NCBI GenBank assembly: GCA_029227635.1
Contig: JAQYAH010000041.1
Span: 1 to 33,971 of the forward strand
Length of the DNA: 33,971 bases
DNA from: Clostridiales bacterium
GTDB taxonomy: Bacteria > Bacillota > Clostridia > Lachnospirales > Lachnospiraceae
Direction of reading: 5' to 3'
The notes under the pieces were generated by a model. The model did not search any database, had not been told where the DNA came from, and worked only from the letters and a program-made list of their open reading frames with translations. Positions 6,686 through 16,081 of the stretch are shown here, piece by piece (within the stretch, counting starts at the first letter, position 1; the number at the start of each line of letters is the position of its first letter). The position numbers were made by a program, and so were the translations under genes.

Positions 6686-8497
6686 ATGAAATCCAACAAG
6701 AAGGGTATTAAGAAAAACTGGCCTAAGTATGCACTCATCGCGCCTAGTACAATTATTCTGCTGGTTGCTTTCTTCCTGCCCATACTCAGCCTTTTCTCTC
6801 TGAGTGTATATCACGGCATCGCGGGAAGCGGTCTGATAGACTATTCGAATCCTAATTTAGCGAACTTTATCGAGTTTTTTGACCCGTATAACATTAAGGT
6901 CATGCTCAGAACCCTGAAGATGTCCCTTGAGGCTACAGGCATCGCCCTTTTGGTAGGTTACCCCATAGCCATTGCAATGACTAAGGGCAGCAACGCCAAA
7001 AAGAGCCTGCTTCTTGGTCTTATTCTCACCCCGCTGGTAACCAATGTGGTAGCTAGAACCCTGGGTCTTATGATCATCTTCGGCAATGGTGGCCCGGTTA
7101 ATTCGTTCATCAAAATGTTAGGATTTGAAGGTGTTCAGTTCCTGGGCGAAGAACTGGGAATTGTTCTGGGTCTGGTACAGGTATTCACCCCTTATATGGT
7201 ACTTTCCATAAAGGCGGTACTGGAAAACATAAACATGAACCTGCAGGAAGCGGCAAGAGATATGGGCTGCTCCAGATTCAAGGCTTTCATTAAGGTGGTA
7301 TTCCCTTTAAGCATGCCGGGTGTAGTTGCCGGATGTCTTTTTGTATACCTCCTGAGCTTCAGTTCCTATGTAACACCCAAGCTCATGGGCAAGGGCAAGA
7401 TCATGACCATGTCCATGTATGTGTATCAGCAGGGTATGTCCCTTTTGAACTGGCCTTTTGCGGCGGCGGTAGCCATCGTTCTCCTTGTGACGAGCCTTAT
7501 CCTTGTTACCCTCTATAACAAGATGACCTCAAGGATCGAGAGAATGAACGACCGCACAGGCAATTACAGAAATCTTAACTACAACAATGCCTGGCATAGA
7601 TTCGTGTCCCGTATCGGTGATTTCTTCTACGATATTTTTGCAGCGATAGGAAGAGCCACCGACAATATCCCAGGAGTAAAGTCCCTGAAAAAAGGACTCT
7701 CTGGCGTATTCGACAAGGGTGGGGCGATCTTTGTAAAGCTCTGGACTATCCTGGGAGTGGTATTTATCGTATGTCCTCTTCCCATCGTCATCATAAGCTC
7801 CTTTACCGAGGCCAGCATGGTATACTTCCCTCCCAAGGGCTTTTCCACCAAGTGGTACACCGGTCTTCTGGAAAAGACAGAGTATATCAAGAGCTTTCTT
7901 GTCAGCATAAAACTCGCAGGAATCGCAGTTGCGGTGGCGGTAGTGTTTGGAACTATGGTTGCCATTGCCCTCTCAAGATATAAATTTAAGTTCGGCAATG
8001 CCTTAAAGACCTTCTTCCTTTCACCCCTTATGGTTCCCGCCGTTATCTTCGGTCTTGCGGCAGTAAGATTTGCTTCAAAATTCGGTTGGAATGCATCTTT
8101 TAAGGGCCTTTTGGCGATTCACATTATCATCGCAACCACTTATGTAATAAGAACGGTGCTCTCAAGCCTTATAGGATTTGATGTTTCCATTGAGGAAGCC
8201 TCCAGAGATCTGGGAGCAAACTCCTGGCAGACCTTCTGGAAGGTGACTTTTCCCATCATCAGACCTTCCATCATCGTGGCGGCGCTTTTCAGCTTCATCA
8301 CTTCCATGGATGAAACGACGGTCAGCATCTTCATGGTGGGCGGACAGTCCATCACCTTGCCGGTACGAGTATTCAGCCAGTTGGAGTACGGCCTTGAGCC
8401 CACTATCACAGCGATCTCCAGCTTGCTCGTTCTTTTTGCACTGATTATTCTGTTTGTAATCGACAGGCTGATTGGCCTCAACAAGTTTAAGATATAG
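6686..8497 (+). CDS. ABC transporter permease, two fused BPD_transp_1 domains
   Basis: 603-residue membrane protein equal to a PotB-like and a PotC-like permease joined in one chain, as in iron/thiamine FbpB/ThiP-type transporters. The first half (about 15-275) carries the EAA loop EAARDMGCSRFKAFIKVVFP (188-207). A charged linker of roughly 80 residues follows, with many Arg, Asn and Asp. The second half (about 350-603) carries EASRDLGANSWQTFWKVTFP (504-523). Each EAA loop contacts one subunit of the ATPase dimer. The RBS is GAAAGG before ATG. Substrate type follows the binding protein; it cannot be told from the permease. Confidence 0.92.
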   Translation: MKSNKKGIKKNWPKYALIAPSTIILLVAFFLPILSLFSLSVYHGIAGSGLIDYSNPNLANFIEFFDPYNIKVMLRTLKMSLEATGIALLVGYPIAIAMTKGSNAKKSLLLGLILTPLVTNVVARTLGLMIIFGNGGPVNSFIKMLGFEGVQFLGEELGIVLGLVQVFTPYMVLSIKAVLENINMNLQEAARDMGCSRFKAFIKVVFPLSMPGVVAGCLFVYLLSFSSYVTPKLMGKGKIMTMSMYVYQQGMSLLNWPFAAAVAIVLLVTSLILVTLYNKMTSRIERMNDRTGNYRNLNYNNAWHRFVSRIGDFFYDIFAAIGRATDNIPGVKSLKKGLSGVFDKGGAIFVKLWTILGVVFIVCPLPIVIISSFTEASMVYFPPKGFSTKWYTGLLEKTEYIKSFLVSIKLAGIAVAVAVVFGTMVAIALSRYKFKFGNALKTFFLSPLMVPAVIFGLAAVRFASKFGWNASFKGLLAIHIIIATTYVIRTVLSSLIGFDVSIEEASRDLGANSWQTFWKVTFPIIRPSIIVAALFSFITSMDETTVSIFMVGGQSITLPVRVFSQLEYGLEPTITAISSLLVLFALIILFVIDRLIGLNKFKI

Positions 8498-8516
8498 AAT
8501 CTGGAGGAAATGAGAT

Positions 8517-9575
8517 ATGGCACTGCTTGAAATCAAAGATCTTTGCAAGAACTTTGGATCGGTCCACGCGGTGGATCACGTGAGCCTGACAATCGAAAAA
8601 GGGGAGATGTTGTGCCTTCTGGGTCCTTCCGGATGCGGTAAAACAACATTGCTTCGTATTCTCTCAGGCTTTTTGGAGGCGGATTCCGGAACGGTGCTGA
8701 TGGAGGGGGAGGACGTGACAAACCTTCCTCCCGAGAAAAGACCTACAGCCCTGGTTTTCCAGAATTATGCGCTTTTCCCTCACCTGAATGTGTATGAGAA
8801 TGTGTCTTTTGGATTAAAGATCAAGAAGATGCCCAGCAAGGAGATCAAGGAGAAGGTTGCTCAGGCAATCAAGACTGTGGGCCTTGAGGGCATGGAGAGC
8901 CGGGCAATCACCCAGCTTTCCGGTGGTCAGCAGCAGCGAGTTGCACTGGCAAGAGCTCTTGTAATGGAGCCCAAGATGCTGCTTTTGGATGAGCCTTTGT
9001 CAAACCTTGATGCAAAACTCAGGGTGGAGACAAGACAGCAGATCCGCCAGCTCCAGCAGAGGCTTGGCATCACCGCAGTATTTGTAACCCATGACCAGGA
9101 AGAGGCTATGTCCATGGGAGATAAGATCGCAATTCTGAAACACGGAGTGCTTCAGCAGATCGATAACCCCATGTCCCTCTACAGACACCCGGAGAACAAG
9201 TTCGTTGCGGGATTCCTTGGAACCCCTGCCATGAACTTCTTAAAGGCAGAGAGCAAAAACGGAGATGTGACTATCTCCGGAGTTCCGGTACCGGGAATCG
9301 TAAGACCGGAGGAGGATGGAGAATATACCCTGGGAGTAAGACCGGAGGATATCAAGATCGGAAAAATTGAGGGTATGGTTACCATTAAGGGTAAGGTCAA
9401 GTCCCTGGAGCTTTTGGGAGATCACTCCCTTATCTACCTCAGTTGGGAGGGCCAGGATATCTGCTGCCGGGCCGGAATCCAGGAGAATCTGAGTCCCGAG
9501 GATGAGATCGATCTTTCTTTTGCAGCAAAAGACATCAAGATTTTTGACAACAAGACCGAGGCGGTCCTGAAGTAA
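8517..9575 (+). CDS. ABC transporter ATP-binding protein (PotA/FbpC-like, with TOBE domain)
   Basis: 352-residue cytoplasmic ATPase that powers the importer. Walker A is GPSGCGKTT (36-44), the Q-loop is in VFQNYALFPH, the signature is LSGGQQQR (134-141), Walker B is LLLDEP (155-160) followed by LSNLD, and the switch His is in FVTHDQEEA. A C-terminal TOBE domain (about 270-345) contains TLGVRPEDIKIG. It lies 19 nt after the permease with a GGAGG site. Length and order match spermidine/iron-type importers of three genes. Confidence 0.95.
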   Translation: MALLEIKDLCKNFGSVHAVDHVSLTIEKGEMLCLLGPSGCGKTTLLRILSGFLEADSGTVLMEGEDVTNLPPEKRPTALVFQNYALFPHLNVYENVSFGLKIKKMPSKEIKEKVAQAIKTVGLEGMESRAITQLSGGQQQRVALARALVMEPKMLLLDEPLSNLDAKLRVETRQQIRQLQQRLGITAVFVTHDQEEAMSMGDKIAILKHGVLQQIDNPMSLYRHPENKFVAGFLGTPAMNFLKAESKNGDVTISGVPVPGIVRPEEDGEYTLGVRPEDIKIGKIEGMVTIKGKVKSLELLGDHSLIYLSWEGQDICCRAGIQENLSPEDEIDLSFAAKDIKIFDNKTEAVLK

Positions 9576-9609
9576 CAATGGAAAAGTTCAAGAAAAGGAG
9601 AATAGAATT

Positions 9610-10380
9610 ATGAACAGATTAAACAATATTTTCAGAGCGGACGGCAAAACAGTTATTATCGCCATGGATCACGGCATGGGAATGCCTGTAAACCCGGCCC
9701 TCAATGATACAGAGAGTAAGCTTCGGGCCATCGTAAAAGGCGGCGCCGATGCCCTTCTCACCACTATCGGAATTGCAAAGAAGTACAATGATGTTATCGG
9801 CGGAATGGGTCTCATCATGAGATGTGACGGCGGATATTCACACCTTCCCAGCCACGGCTCAGGTCCTTCAAGACTTCTCTACTCAGTGGAGGATGCTCTT
9901 CGCCTTGGCGCAGACGCTGTAGTATGTAACGGATTCCCCGGAACTACCTGGGAGGCAGAGACAATGTCAAACCTTGCAGAGCTGGTTCGTGAAGGTAATG
10001 AGTGGAGCGTTCCCGTTATGGCGGAGATGCTTCCCGGCGGTTTTGCAAAAGAAGTTGAGTGGAACTGCCAGAACTTAAAGCTCACCTGCCGTGCGGGCTG
10101 TGAATACGGCGCAAGCATCATCAAGACTACTTTTGCCGGAACAACCGAGGAATTCAAGGAAGTTGTAGATGCCTGCTACCAGCCCGTTGTAGTGCTTGGC
10201 GGCGCAGCAGTTAAGGATCTCTCCGGACTTTTCAAGTGCATCGAGCAGGCTATGGAAGCCGGTGCAGCCGGCGTTGCCATCGGACGAAATGTATGGAATC
10301 ATGAAGATCCCGAGGCAGTAGTAAGAGCTCTCGTTGATCTGGTCCACAACGGAGCAAAAGCAGAGGATATCAAGTTATAA
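9610..10380 (+). CDS. Class I DeoC/FbaB/LsrF-family aldolase
   Basis: 256-residue TIM-barrel Schiff-base aldolase. TVIIAMDHGMGMP (14-26) is the conserved strand-1 motif of FbaB, LsrF and ADTH synthase. IIKTTFAGT holds the predicted Schiff-base Lys172, GGAAVKD (197-203) is a phosphate-site loop, and GVAIGRNVWNHEDP (221-234) is the second phosphate-binding motif. The phosphate motifs suggest a phosphorylated ketose or related substrate, probably made by the operon kinase. Products would be a three-carbon phosphate plus a smaller fragment (inference). LsrF (AI-2 breakdown) and archaeal-type fructose-bisphosphate aldolase are the nearest named functions I recall; neither can be chosen from sequence alone. 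Confidence 0.88.
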   Translation: MNRLNNIFRADGKTVIIAMDHGMGMPVNPALNDTESKLRAIVKGGADALLTTIGIAKKYNDVIGGMGLIMRCDGGYSHLPSHGSGPSRLLYSVEDALRLGADAVVCNGFPGTTWEAETMSNLAELVREGNEWSVPVMAEMLPGGFAKEVEWNCQNLKLTCRAGCEYGASIIKTTFAGTTEEFKEVVDACYQPVVVLGGAAVKDLSGLFKCIEQAMEAGAAGVAIGRNVWNHEDPEAVVRALVDLVHNGAKAEDIKL

Positions 10381-10404
10381 TTTTTTACAGATAAGGAGAA
10401 AATC

Positions 10405-11451
10405 ATGCTTCCTGAGAAAATGAAGGCTGTTGTTGTGACAGCACCCGAAAAAGCAGAAGTAATGGAAGTTTCCATGCCCGTTCCCGTGGCGGGGGAAGTT
10501 CTTGTCAAAATCGAAAAAGCCCTGATCTGTACCTGGGAGCAGAGAATCTTCGGCGGGGGAGATGTAAAGCTTCCCTTTGTTCCCGGACACGAGATCTCCG
10601 GTGTAGTGGCAGCAGTTCCCGAGGGAACCTTCACAAGACTTAAGGTGGGAGACAAGGTTGTAGTAAAGACTCTGGATGCCTGCGGACAGTGTGAGAACTG
10701 CCGGAGAGGCAACGATAATCTTTGCAAAGAGCCTGCTAAGAAACGTTTTTATGACGGAATTCCCGGATCCGGCGGTTTCGCTCAGTACATGGCCATCGCT
10801 GCGGACAGAGTTTTTGAGATGCCCAATCAGGACATGGATCTGGAGATTGCGGCTTTTGCGGAGCCTCTGGCCTGCGTGCTCAGATCTTTTGAAAATGCAA
10901 ATGTTACCATGAGCGAGGACGTTGTCATCGTGGGCGGCGGAATCATGGGACAGCTCCACAATCTTGTAGCTAAGAGAAAAGGCTGCAGAACCATTTTTGT
11001 GGAGCCCGATGAGGCCAGACGAAACATGGCAAAAGAACTGGGCGCAGATGTGGTTATAAATCCCATGGAAGTGGACGCAGTGGAGAAGATCAAAGAGCTC
11101 ACCAATGGCTACGGCGCTCACGTTGTCTTTTACACCATCGGTGTTCTGAAGTTGGCCCAGGATTATATTGAGGCCCTGAGAAAGGGCGGCAGCATTGTGT
11201 ACTACGGTTCTTACCATCCCAGTGGCAAGATTGAGATCGATCCGAACCAGATTCACTATTCGGAGAAGATCATCACCGGCTCAATAAGCCCCACAAGCTA
11301 TGGCTTTTGGATGGCATCGAGACTTCTCTCTTATGGAATCATCGATGTGGCACCGCTGCTTTCCGCAAAATACAAGATGGAAGACTGCGAGGAAGCTTTC
11401 CGCATGGCGAGAAGACCCGACACTTACAGAGTACTTATCGACCTTGCATAG
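10405..11451 (+). CDS. Zinc-dependent medium-chain alcohol/polyol dehydrogenase
   Basis: 348-residue MDR-superfamily enzyme. Catalytic zinc ligands are predicted as Cys42 (ICTWEQR) and His62-Glu63 (VPGHE). The structural zinc site is CGQCENCRRGNDNLC (Cys93, 96, 99, 107). FAEPLAC is the typical glutamate-containing segment between the domains, and VVIVGGGIMGQ is the nucleotide-binding glycine motif; IFVEPDEARR suggests NAD rather than NADP because of the acidic residue. Relatives oxidise sorbitol, threonine or similar hydroxyl compounds. In the operon it would create or reduce a carbonyl before or after the kinase/aldolase steps. RBS AAGGAG precedes the ATG. Confidence 0.9.
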   Translation: MLPEKMKAVVVTAPEKAEVMEVSMPVPVAGEVLVKIEKALICTWEQRIFGGGDVKLPFVPGHEISGVVAAVPEGTFTRLKVGDKVVVKTLDACGQCENCRRGNDNLCKEPAKKRFYDGIPGSGGFAQYMAIAADRVFEMPNQDMDLEIAAFAEPLACVLRSFENANVTMSEDVVIVGGGIMGQLHNLVAKRKGCRTIFVEPDEARRNMAKELGADVVINPMEVDAVEKIKELTNGYGAHVVFYTIGVLKLAQDYIEALRKGGSIVYYGSYHPSGKIEIDPNQIHYSEKIITGSISPTSYGFWMASRLLSYGIIDVAPLLSAKYKMEDCEEAFRMARRPDTYRVLIDLA

Positions 11452-11486
11452 CAGCAAAAAAATACAAACTTTAGCAGGAGATTACA

Positions 11487-13685
11487 ATGCGAAGCGGAAA
11501 AGAATATATCGGCTCTTCCCGGCTTTTGTCGGAGAAGAAGCTCACCGCTGGTACCATGGGCACAATAGTCATCGAGTACACTGCGGGAAAATATGGTATT
11601 GATGATCGCGGTAGTTTTCAGCTTGCCTGGAGAGGAATCAGCGACATGCTGGTTCCTCAATTTGATTATCCGGATCAGCAGGGTTATACCACCTGGAGCT
11701 CCACCGGAAATATCAAGATCCGGACATCTTTTGAAAAATACCTGCGTCCCTATCAGAGCAGTATAAGGTTTCAAATCTATGACGGATACCTAAAAGAAGG
11801 AGAAAAGCTTACCATCACCATCGGCGACAAAAGCAAAGGCGGCCCCGGCATCCGGCTTCAGTCTTTCTACGAGAGAGAGCTGGAGTTCGTACCCCTTGTT
11901 GATGCCTGCGGAACCTGCAGATTCGAGAGGGTGGAGGGAGACCTTTTCATGGAGGTGCTCCCGGGCAAAGAAAACTCCTATCAGATCTGTATGCCCTCCC
12001 TTGTGGAGCCGGGAAAACCTTTTTCCATAGGTTTTCGGGCAATGGACAAGCTGGGTAATATCTCAAGAAACAATGAAGGAATCCTTGCCCTTGAGGCTTT
12101 TGGGGATGAGATAAAAGGCCTTCCCTCAGAGGTTGTTTTTTCCGATCCGGACATGGGAATCGCTCACGTTCACGGCTGTACCGTGGATAAAGAGGGAATC
12201 TATCGCCTTGCTGCAGTGGAAAAAGCCTCCGGCAAGCGCTGTATAAGCAACCCCATGGTGTGCAAAAAGGATCCCGGCCTAAACCTCTACTGGGGAGATA
12301 TGCACGGCCAGACCAGAGAGACCCTGGGCTGCGGAACCTTGGATGATTATCTTTCTTTTGCAAGAGATATGGCTCTCATCGACGTCACCAGCTGGCAGGG
12401 CAATGATTTTGAGATCACCGACGAGGCCTGGAAGTATGTGAGGGAGAGATGCAGTGCCTTCAATGAGGAGGGCAAATTCCTGGTATTTTTAGGCTACGAG
12501 TGGTCCGGCACTTCCAATGCCGGAGGAGACCACAACATCTATTTCCTTGGGGACAGCGAGAATTTCTATCCCAGCAGCAACTGGGTGGTTCCCGGAAGGA
12601 CCTCGGTGGAGAACAATGCTTTTCCCATAAGCGAGCTTTTTGAACAGATGCACGAGAGAAAAGACGTCATGGCAACACCTCACATCGGAGGCCGCTGCAG
12701 CAACCTGGACTTTTTCGATCCGGAATTCATTCACAATATTGAGATACACTCTCAGCACGGAATTTTCCAGTGGTTTGCAAAAGAAGCCATGAAGCGCCGT
12801 TACAAGATCGGTTTTGTGGCTACTTCCGACGACCACTCCGGAAAGCCCGGCCTGGCTTATCCCGCTATCACCGAGGACGAGTTTTCGGGAGCTCTGGCGG
12901 TGAGATCCGGACTCACGGGAATCTATGCAAAAGACCTCACCAAAGAGAGCATCTGGGATGCCCTGACCCACAGAAGAAACTACGCTTCCACCCTGGATAG
13001 ACTTGTGGTAAAAACCGATATTGACGGTCACCTTATGGGAGAAGAGTTTGAAAAGGACGGTTCCGACATAAAGTTCAACATTTTCGCGGCGGGAAGCGAT
13101 GCTTTTGACCATATCCTGATCTACGACTGGGACAAGCTGGTTCTTAGAAAATCCTTCAGGCCCAAGAGAGATGCCCTTCGCATCCTTTTCAGCGGCGTCA
13201 CCTGCCGGGGACGCAACAAGGAGGCAAGATGGGAAGGCCGGATCCGGGTAGAGGGAGGCTCCATAAAGAGCGCCGAAAGAACCGGATACTCCCTGGGTCT
13301 TGGAGAGGTGGTATTTACCGGGGAAAATGAGGTGGCGGTGGACATTCGCACCAACGGAGAGATCAAGGGCTTTATTCTGGAGCTGGATTACGACGACAAT
13401 ACCCGGATCACTGTGGAGACTAAATACGCAGACACTTCTTTTACCATGGGTGAGTTGAAGACTTCAGCTCTCATTCAGACCGAAATGGGCGGGGAGAACC
13501 TGCTTGTTGAGGCAGATTTTGCCAACGAGAAGGCAGCTAATATGGAAGAGAAACTGGCAGCGGGACTTGTGGAGATGACCTATGAGACCAAAGCCGAACC
13601 CGGAGAGCACGCCTACTGGATGAACATCGTGGCCGAGGACGGCAATGAGGCCTGGTCTTCCCCCATCTATGTTAAGGTGAAGTAG
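11487..13685 (+). CDS. DUF3604 (PHP-like) metal-dependent hydrolase
   Basis: 732-residue cytoplasmic protein with no signal peptide. Residues 1 to about 260 look like beta-rich N-terminal domains. The PHP-like core follows: LYWGDMHGQT (267-276, Asp271 and His273), GYEWSG (336-341), GGDHNIYF (His349), ATPHIGG (His399) and TSDDHSG (446-452, Asp448, Asp449, His450). These match the DUF3604 family, thought to bind two or three metals as PHP phosphoesterases do. Residues from about 500 form a C-terminal beta-rich region. The reaction is unknown. The operon position beside an amidohydrolase and an aldolase suggests hydrolysis of an ester, phosphoester or cyclic compound entering the pathway (inference). 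RBS AGGAG before ATG. Confidence 0.85.
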   Translation: MRSGKEYIGSSRLLSEKKLTAGTMGTIVIEYTAGKYGIDDRGSFQLAWRGISDMLVPQFDYPDQQGYTTWSSTGNIKIRTSFEKYLRPYQSSIRFQIYDGYLKEGEKLTITIGDKSKGGPGIRLQSFYERELEFVPLVDACGTCRFERVEGDLFMEVLPGKENSYQICMPSLVEPGKPFSIGFRAMDKLGNISRNNEGILALEAFGDEIKGLPSEVVFSDPDMGIAHVHGCTVDKEGIYRLAAVEKASGKRCISNPMVCKKDPGLNLYWGDMHGQTRETLGCGTLDDYLSFARDMALIDVTSWQGNDFEITDEAWKYVRERCSAFNEEGKFLVFLGYEWSGTSNAGGDHNIYFLGDSENFYPSSNWVVPGRTSVENNAFPISELFEQMHERKDVMATPHIGGRCSNLDFFDPEFIHNIEIHSQHGIFQWFAKEAMKRRYKIGFVATSDDHSGKPGLAYPAITEDEFSGALAVRSGLTGIYAKDLTKESIWDALTHRRNYASTLDRLVVKTDIDGHLMGEEFEKDGSDIKFNIFAAGSDAFDHILIYDWDKLVLRKSFRPKRDALRILFSGVTCRGRNKEARWEGRIRVEGGSIKSAERTGYSLGLGEVVFTGENEVAVDIRTNGEIKGFILELDYDDNTRITVETKYADTSFTMGELKTSALIQTEMGGENLLVEADFANEKAANMEEKLAAGLVEMTYETKAEPGEHAYWMNIVAEDGNEAWSSPIYVKVK

Positions 13686-13706
13686 TGACCCATAAAAGGA
13701 GGCAAT

Positions 13707-14483
13707 ATGGCATCACTTGATTTTTGGGACCATACCGCGGAGGATATCCGCAGGATCGCCCCGGACAGCATACTTTTTCAGCCGGTGGCATCGGTGGAAC
13801 AGCACGGAAGACATCTTCCCGTGGGAACGGACAGCATGATCTGCACTGCCTGCACTAACGGCCTTAAAGAGAGGATAAAGAGGGAGAACTTCCCGGGAAT
13901 ATTTTTGCCCCTTATGCCTTACGGCAAAAGCAACGAGCACATCGACTACCCCGGAACCATTACCTATTCCCTCAACACCTACCTTTCAGTGCTGATGGAC
14001 ATTGGGCGGAGTGCACAGCGCTCCGGCTTTAAGAAGCTGGTCTTCATAAATGGCCACGGAGGCAATCAGGAAGTTCTGGATATCGTATGCAGGGAGATTC
14101 GGATAGAGACCGGACTTCAGGTCTTCGCTCTTCATCCTTTTGTCAGGATGGAACCGGATTTTCAGGGAGTTATCACCCCCAAGGAGGGGAGAGTGGGTAT
14201 CCACGCCGGAAGAAAAGAGACTTCCGTCATGCTGAAGATCCGTCCGGACACCGTGAAAAAGGAACTCATCTCCGAGGATTATTCCGTGGATTTTGAGGGG
14301 CTGAAATATATTGACTACTCAGGAAAAGTGAGCTTTGGCTGGAAAACCAATGACGTCACCAGGACCGGAATGGTGGGCAGCGCCTACGGGGCAAACCCGG
14401 AGGAGGCAGACCGCTGGATAAGGGAAGTGGTAGATCAGATGTATGAAGCCTGTGTGGAAATAAAAGATTTTGAAATGTTATAG
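13707..14483 (+). CDS. Creatininase-family amidohydrolase
   Basis: 258-residue member of the creatininase family (PF02633; creatinine amidohydrolase, ArfB, MftE), enzymes that open cyclic amides or cleave amide/peptide bonds using two metals. Ligand motifs are visible: SVEQHGRHLPVGTD (Glu, His, Asp), NGHGGNQEV (His) and HAGRKETSVM (Glu). MPYGKSNEHIDYPGTI is the conserved substrate-side segment. It is the last gene of the operon, 21 nt after the DUF3604 gene with AAAGGAGG before the ATG. It implies that the imported compound or an intermediate contains a lactam or amide (inference). Substrate unassigned. Confidence 0.88.
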   Translation: MASLDFWDHTAEDIRRIAPDSILFQPVASVEQHGRHLPVGTDSMICTACTNGLKERIKRENFPGIFLPLMPYGKSNEHIDYPGTITYSLNTYLSVLMDIGRSAQRSGFKKLVFINGHGGNQEVLDIVCREIRIETGLQVFALHPFVRMEPDFQGVITPKEGRVGIHAGRKETSVMLKIRPDTVKKELISEDYSVDFEGLKYIDYSGKVSFGWKTNDVTRTGMVGSAYGANPEEADRWIREVVDQMYEACVEIKDFEML

Positions 14484-14511
14484 GAAGGCTTTTGAAAAAT
14501 AGCCGAAAGAT

Positions 14512-14536
14512 AAGGACCGGGGATTCCCCGGTCCTT
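14512..14536. terminator. Terminator-like hairpin between convergent genes
   Basis: AAGGACCGGGG (14512-14522) pairs perfectly with CCCCGGTCCTT (14526-14536), loop ATT. U-tracts on both sides are poor, so termination may be partial. Confidence 0.6.
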
Positions 14537-14554
14537 CGTGTTCATTAAAGGAAA

Positions 14555-16033
14555 TTATCTGTAAAGGCGGTTGTTCTCGAAGCGGGGCTCGCAGGTGAGC
14601 TGAATGCCAAGCTTTGCCATGATCTTGATATCCACTTCTGAGAGAAGCACGGAAGTGTGGCACTGGCAGCCTCTGAGTCCGGGAAGTGCCTCAAGGGCCT
14701 TCTCTGCGTTCTCATTATAGACTGAGCTTATAGAGAGGGCAATGAGTACTTCGTCGGTATGAAGTCTGGGATTTCGGCTTCCGAGATAGCCGGTTTTGAG
14801 TTTCTGAATCGGGTCAATGGCCTCGGGGGCAATAACATCGATTTCGTGATCCACTCCCGCAATGACCTTAAGGGCATTGATGAGCATGGCAGCAGTCGCA
14901 CCCAGAAGGGGTGAGGTCTTGCCGGTGATGATGGAGCCGTCGGGAAGCTCAATGGAAGCTGCAGGAGCTCCGGTGTTCTCTGCAAGGGCATTGGCCACTC
15001 CAACCACTTTTCGGTCGGCGATGGAGATCTTGGCTTCATTCATGAGGAGCTTGAGCTTAAATACTTCCTCTTCCTGACGGGTGCCTCTTGCGAGACCATC
15101 CACCGCATTGTAGTATCTGCGGATGATCTCCTGAAGGGAAGCTTCTCTGCAGGCCTCATCATCTATGATACAGTTTCCGGCCATATTTACACCCATGTCG
15201 GTGGGAGATTTGTAGGGACTCTCCCCGTAGATCCGCTCAAACATAGCCTTTAATACCGGGAAGATCTCAATATCCCGGTTGTAGTTTACAGTGGTGACCC
15301 CGTAAGCTTCCAGATGGAAGGGATCGATCATATTAACATCCCGAAGATCCGCGGTAGCTGCCTCGTAGGCTAAGTTTACCGGGTGCTTCAGGGGAATATT
15401 CCAGATGGGGAAGGTCTCGAACTTTGCGTAACCGGCTCTCACTCCGTGTTTCTGCTCGTTGTAGAGCTGGGATAAGCAGACTGCCATCTTGCCGCTGCCG
15501 GGACCGGGAGCAGTTACCACTACCAGCGGTTTTGATGTCTCCACATAGTCATTTTTGCCGTAACCCTCATCGCTCACGATATGGGAGATGTTGGTGGGAT
15601 AGCCCTCGATCATGTAGTGGATGTATACTTTGATACCCAGGCGCTCCAGGCGTTTCTTGAAGGCGTCGGCGTTGCCCTGACCGGCATACTTGGTGATTAC
15701 TACGCTGCCCACATAGAGGCCTCTCTCCTGGAAACATTCCATAAGACGAAGCACGTCGTTGTCGTAGGTGATACCCAGGTCGCCTCTCATCTTGTTGCGC
15801 TCAATGGCCTCGGCGCTGATAACAATGACGATCTCGGCCTGATCCCTGAGCTCCATGAGCATGCGAAGCTTGCTGTCCGGCTCGAAACCCGGAAGAACTC
15901 TGGAAGCGTGGAAGTCATCAAAAAGCTTGCCTCCGAATTCCAGGTAGAGTTTGCCGCCAAAAGTCTGGATTCTCTCCCGGATATGCTCAGACTGCATCTT
16001 AAGATATTTCTCGTTGCTGAAACCGATCTTCAT
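14555..16033 (-). CDS. DUF1846 / UPF0371 family protein
   Basis: 492-residue cytoplasmic protein matching the DUF1846 (UPF0371) family known from many Firmicutes and Actinobacteria. The N-terminus is [20 protein letters not shown]; the family-typical [20 protein letters not shown] follows, then [19 protein letters not shown], which resembles a nucleotide-binding loop. Length is normal for the family. The start at 16033 is preferred over a TTG at 16051 because GGGAG lies 8 nt upstream of 16033. Members have solved structures but, to my knowledge, no established reaction. The lipid kinase upstream on the same strand ends 48 nt before it, so the two may be co-transcribed. Confidence 0.9.
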   Translation of the reverse strand: MKIGFSNEKYLKMQSEHIRERIQTFGGKLYLEFGGKLFDDFHASRVLPGFEPDSKLRMLMELRDQAEIVIVISAEAIERNKMRGDLGITYDNDVLRLMECFQERGLYVGSVVITKYAGQGNADAFKKRLERLGIKVYIHYMIEGYPTNISHIVSDEGYGKNDYVETSKPLVVVTAPGPGSGKMAVCLSQLYNEQKHGVRAGYAKFETFPIWNIPLKHPVNLAYEAATADLRDVNMIDPFHLEAYGVTTVNYNRDIEIFPVLKAMFERIYGESPYKSPTDMGVNMAGNCIIDDEACREASLQEIIRRYYNAVDGLARGTRQEEEVFKLKLLMNEAKISIADRKVVGVANALAENTGAPAASIELPDGSIITGKTSPLLGATAAMLINALKVIAGVDHEIDVIAPEAIDPIQKLKTGYLGSRNPRLHTDEVLIALSISSVYNENAEKALEALPGLRGCQCHTSVLLSEVDIKIMAKLGIQLTCEPRFENNRLYR

Positions 16034-16081
16034 ATCAATACTCCCTTTCAAAAAACCTATATCGAAAAAAATAATTATACA

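Noticed and set aside
10375-11256. 293-codon minus-strand frame opposite the dehydrogenase
   Set aside because: Antisense to a gene with intact zinc and nucleotide motifs; no recognisable protein features.
3970-14483. Complete Lsr (AI-2) system
   Set aside because: No LsrACDB-type importer, no LsrG and a DeoR rather than LsrR-type regulator; only kinase and aldolase families are shared.
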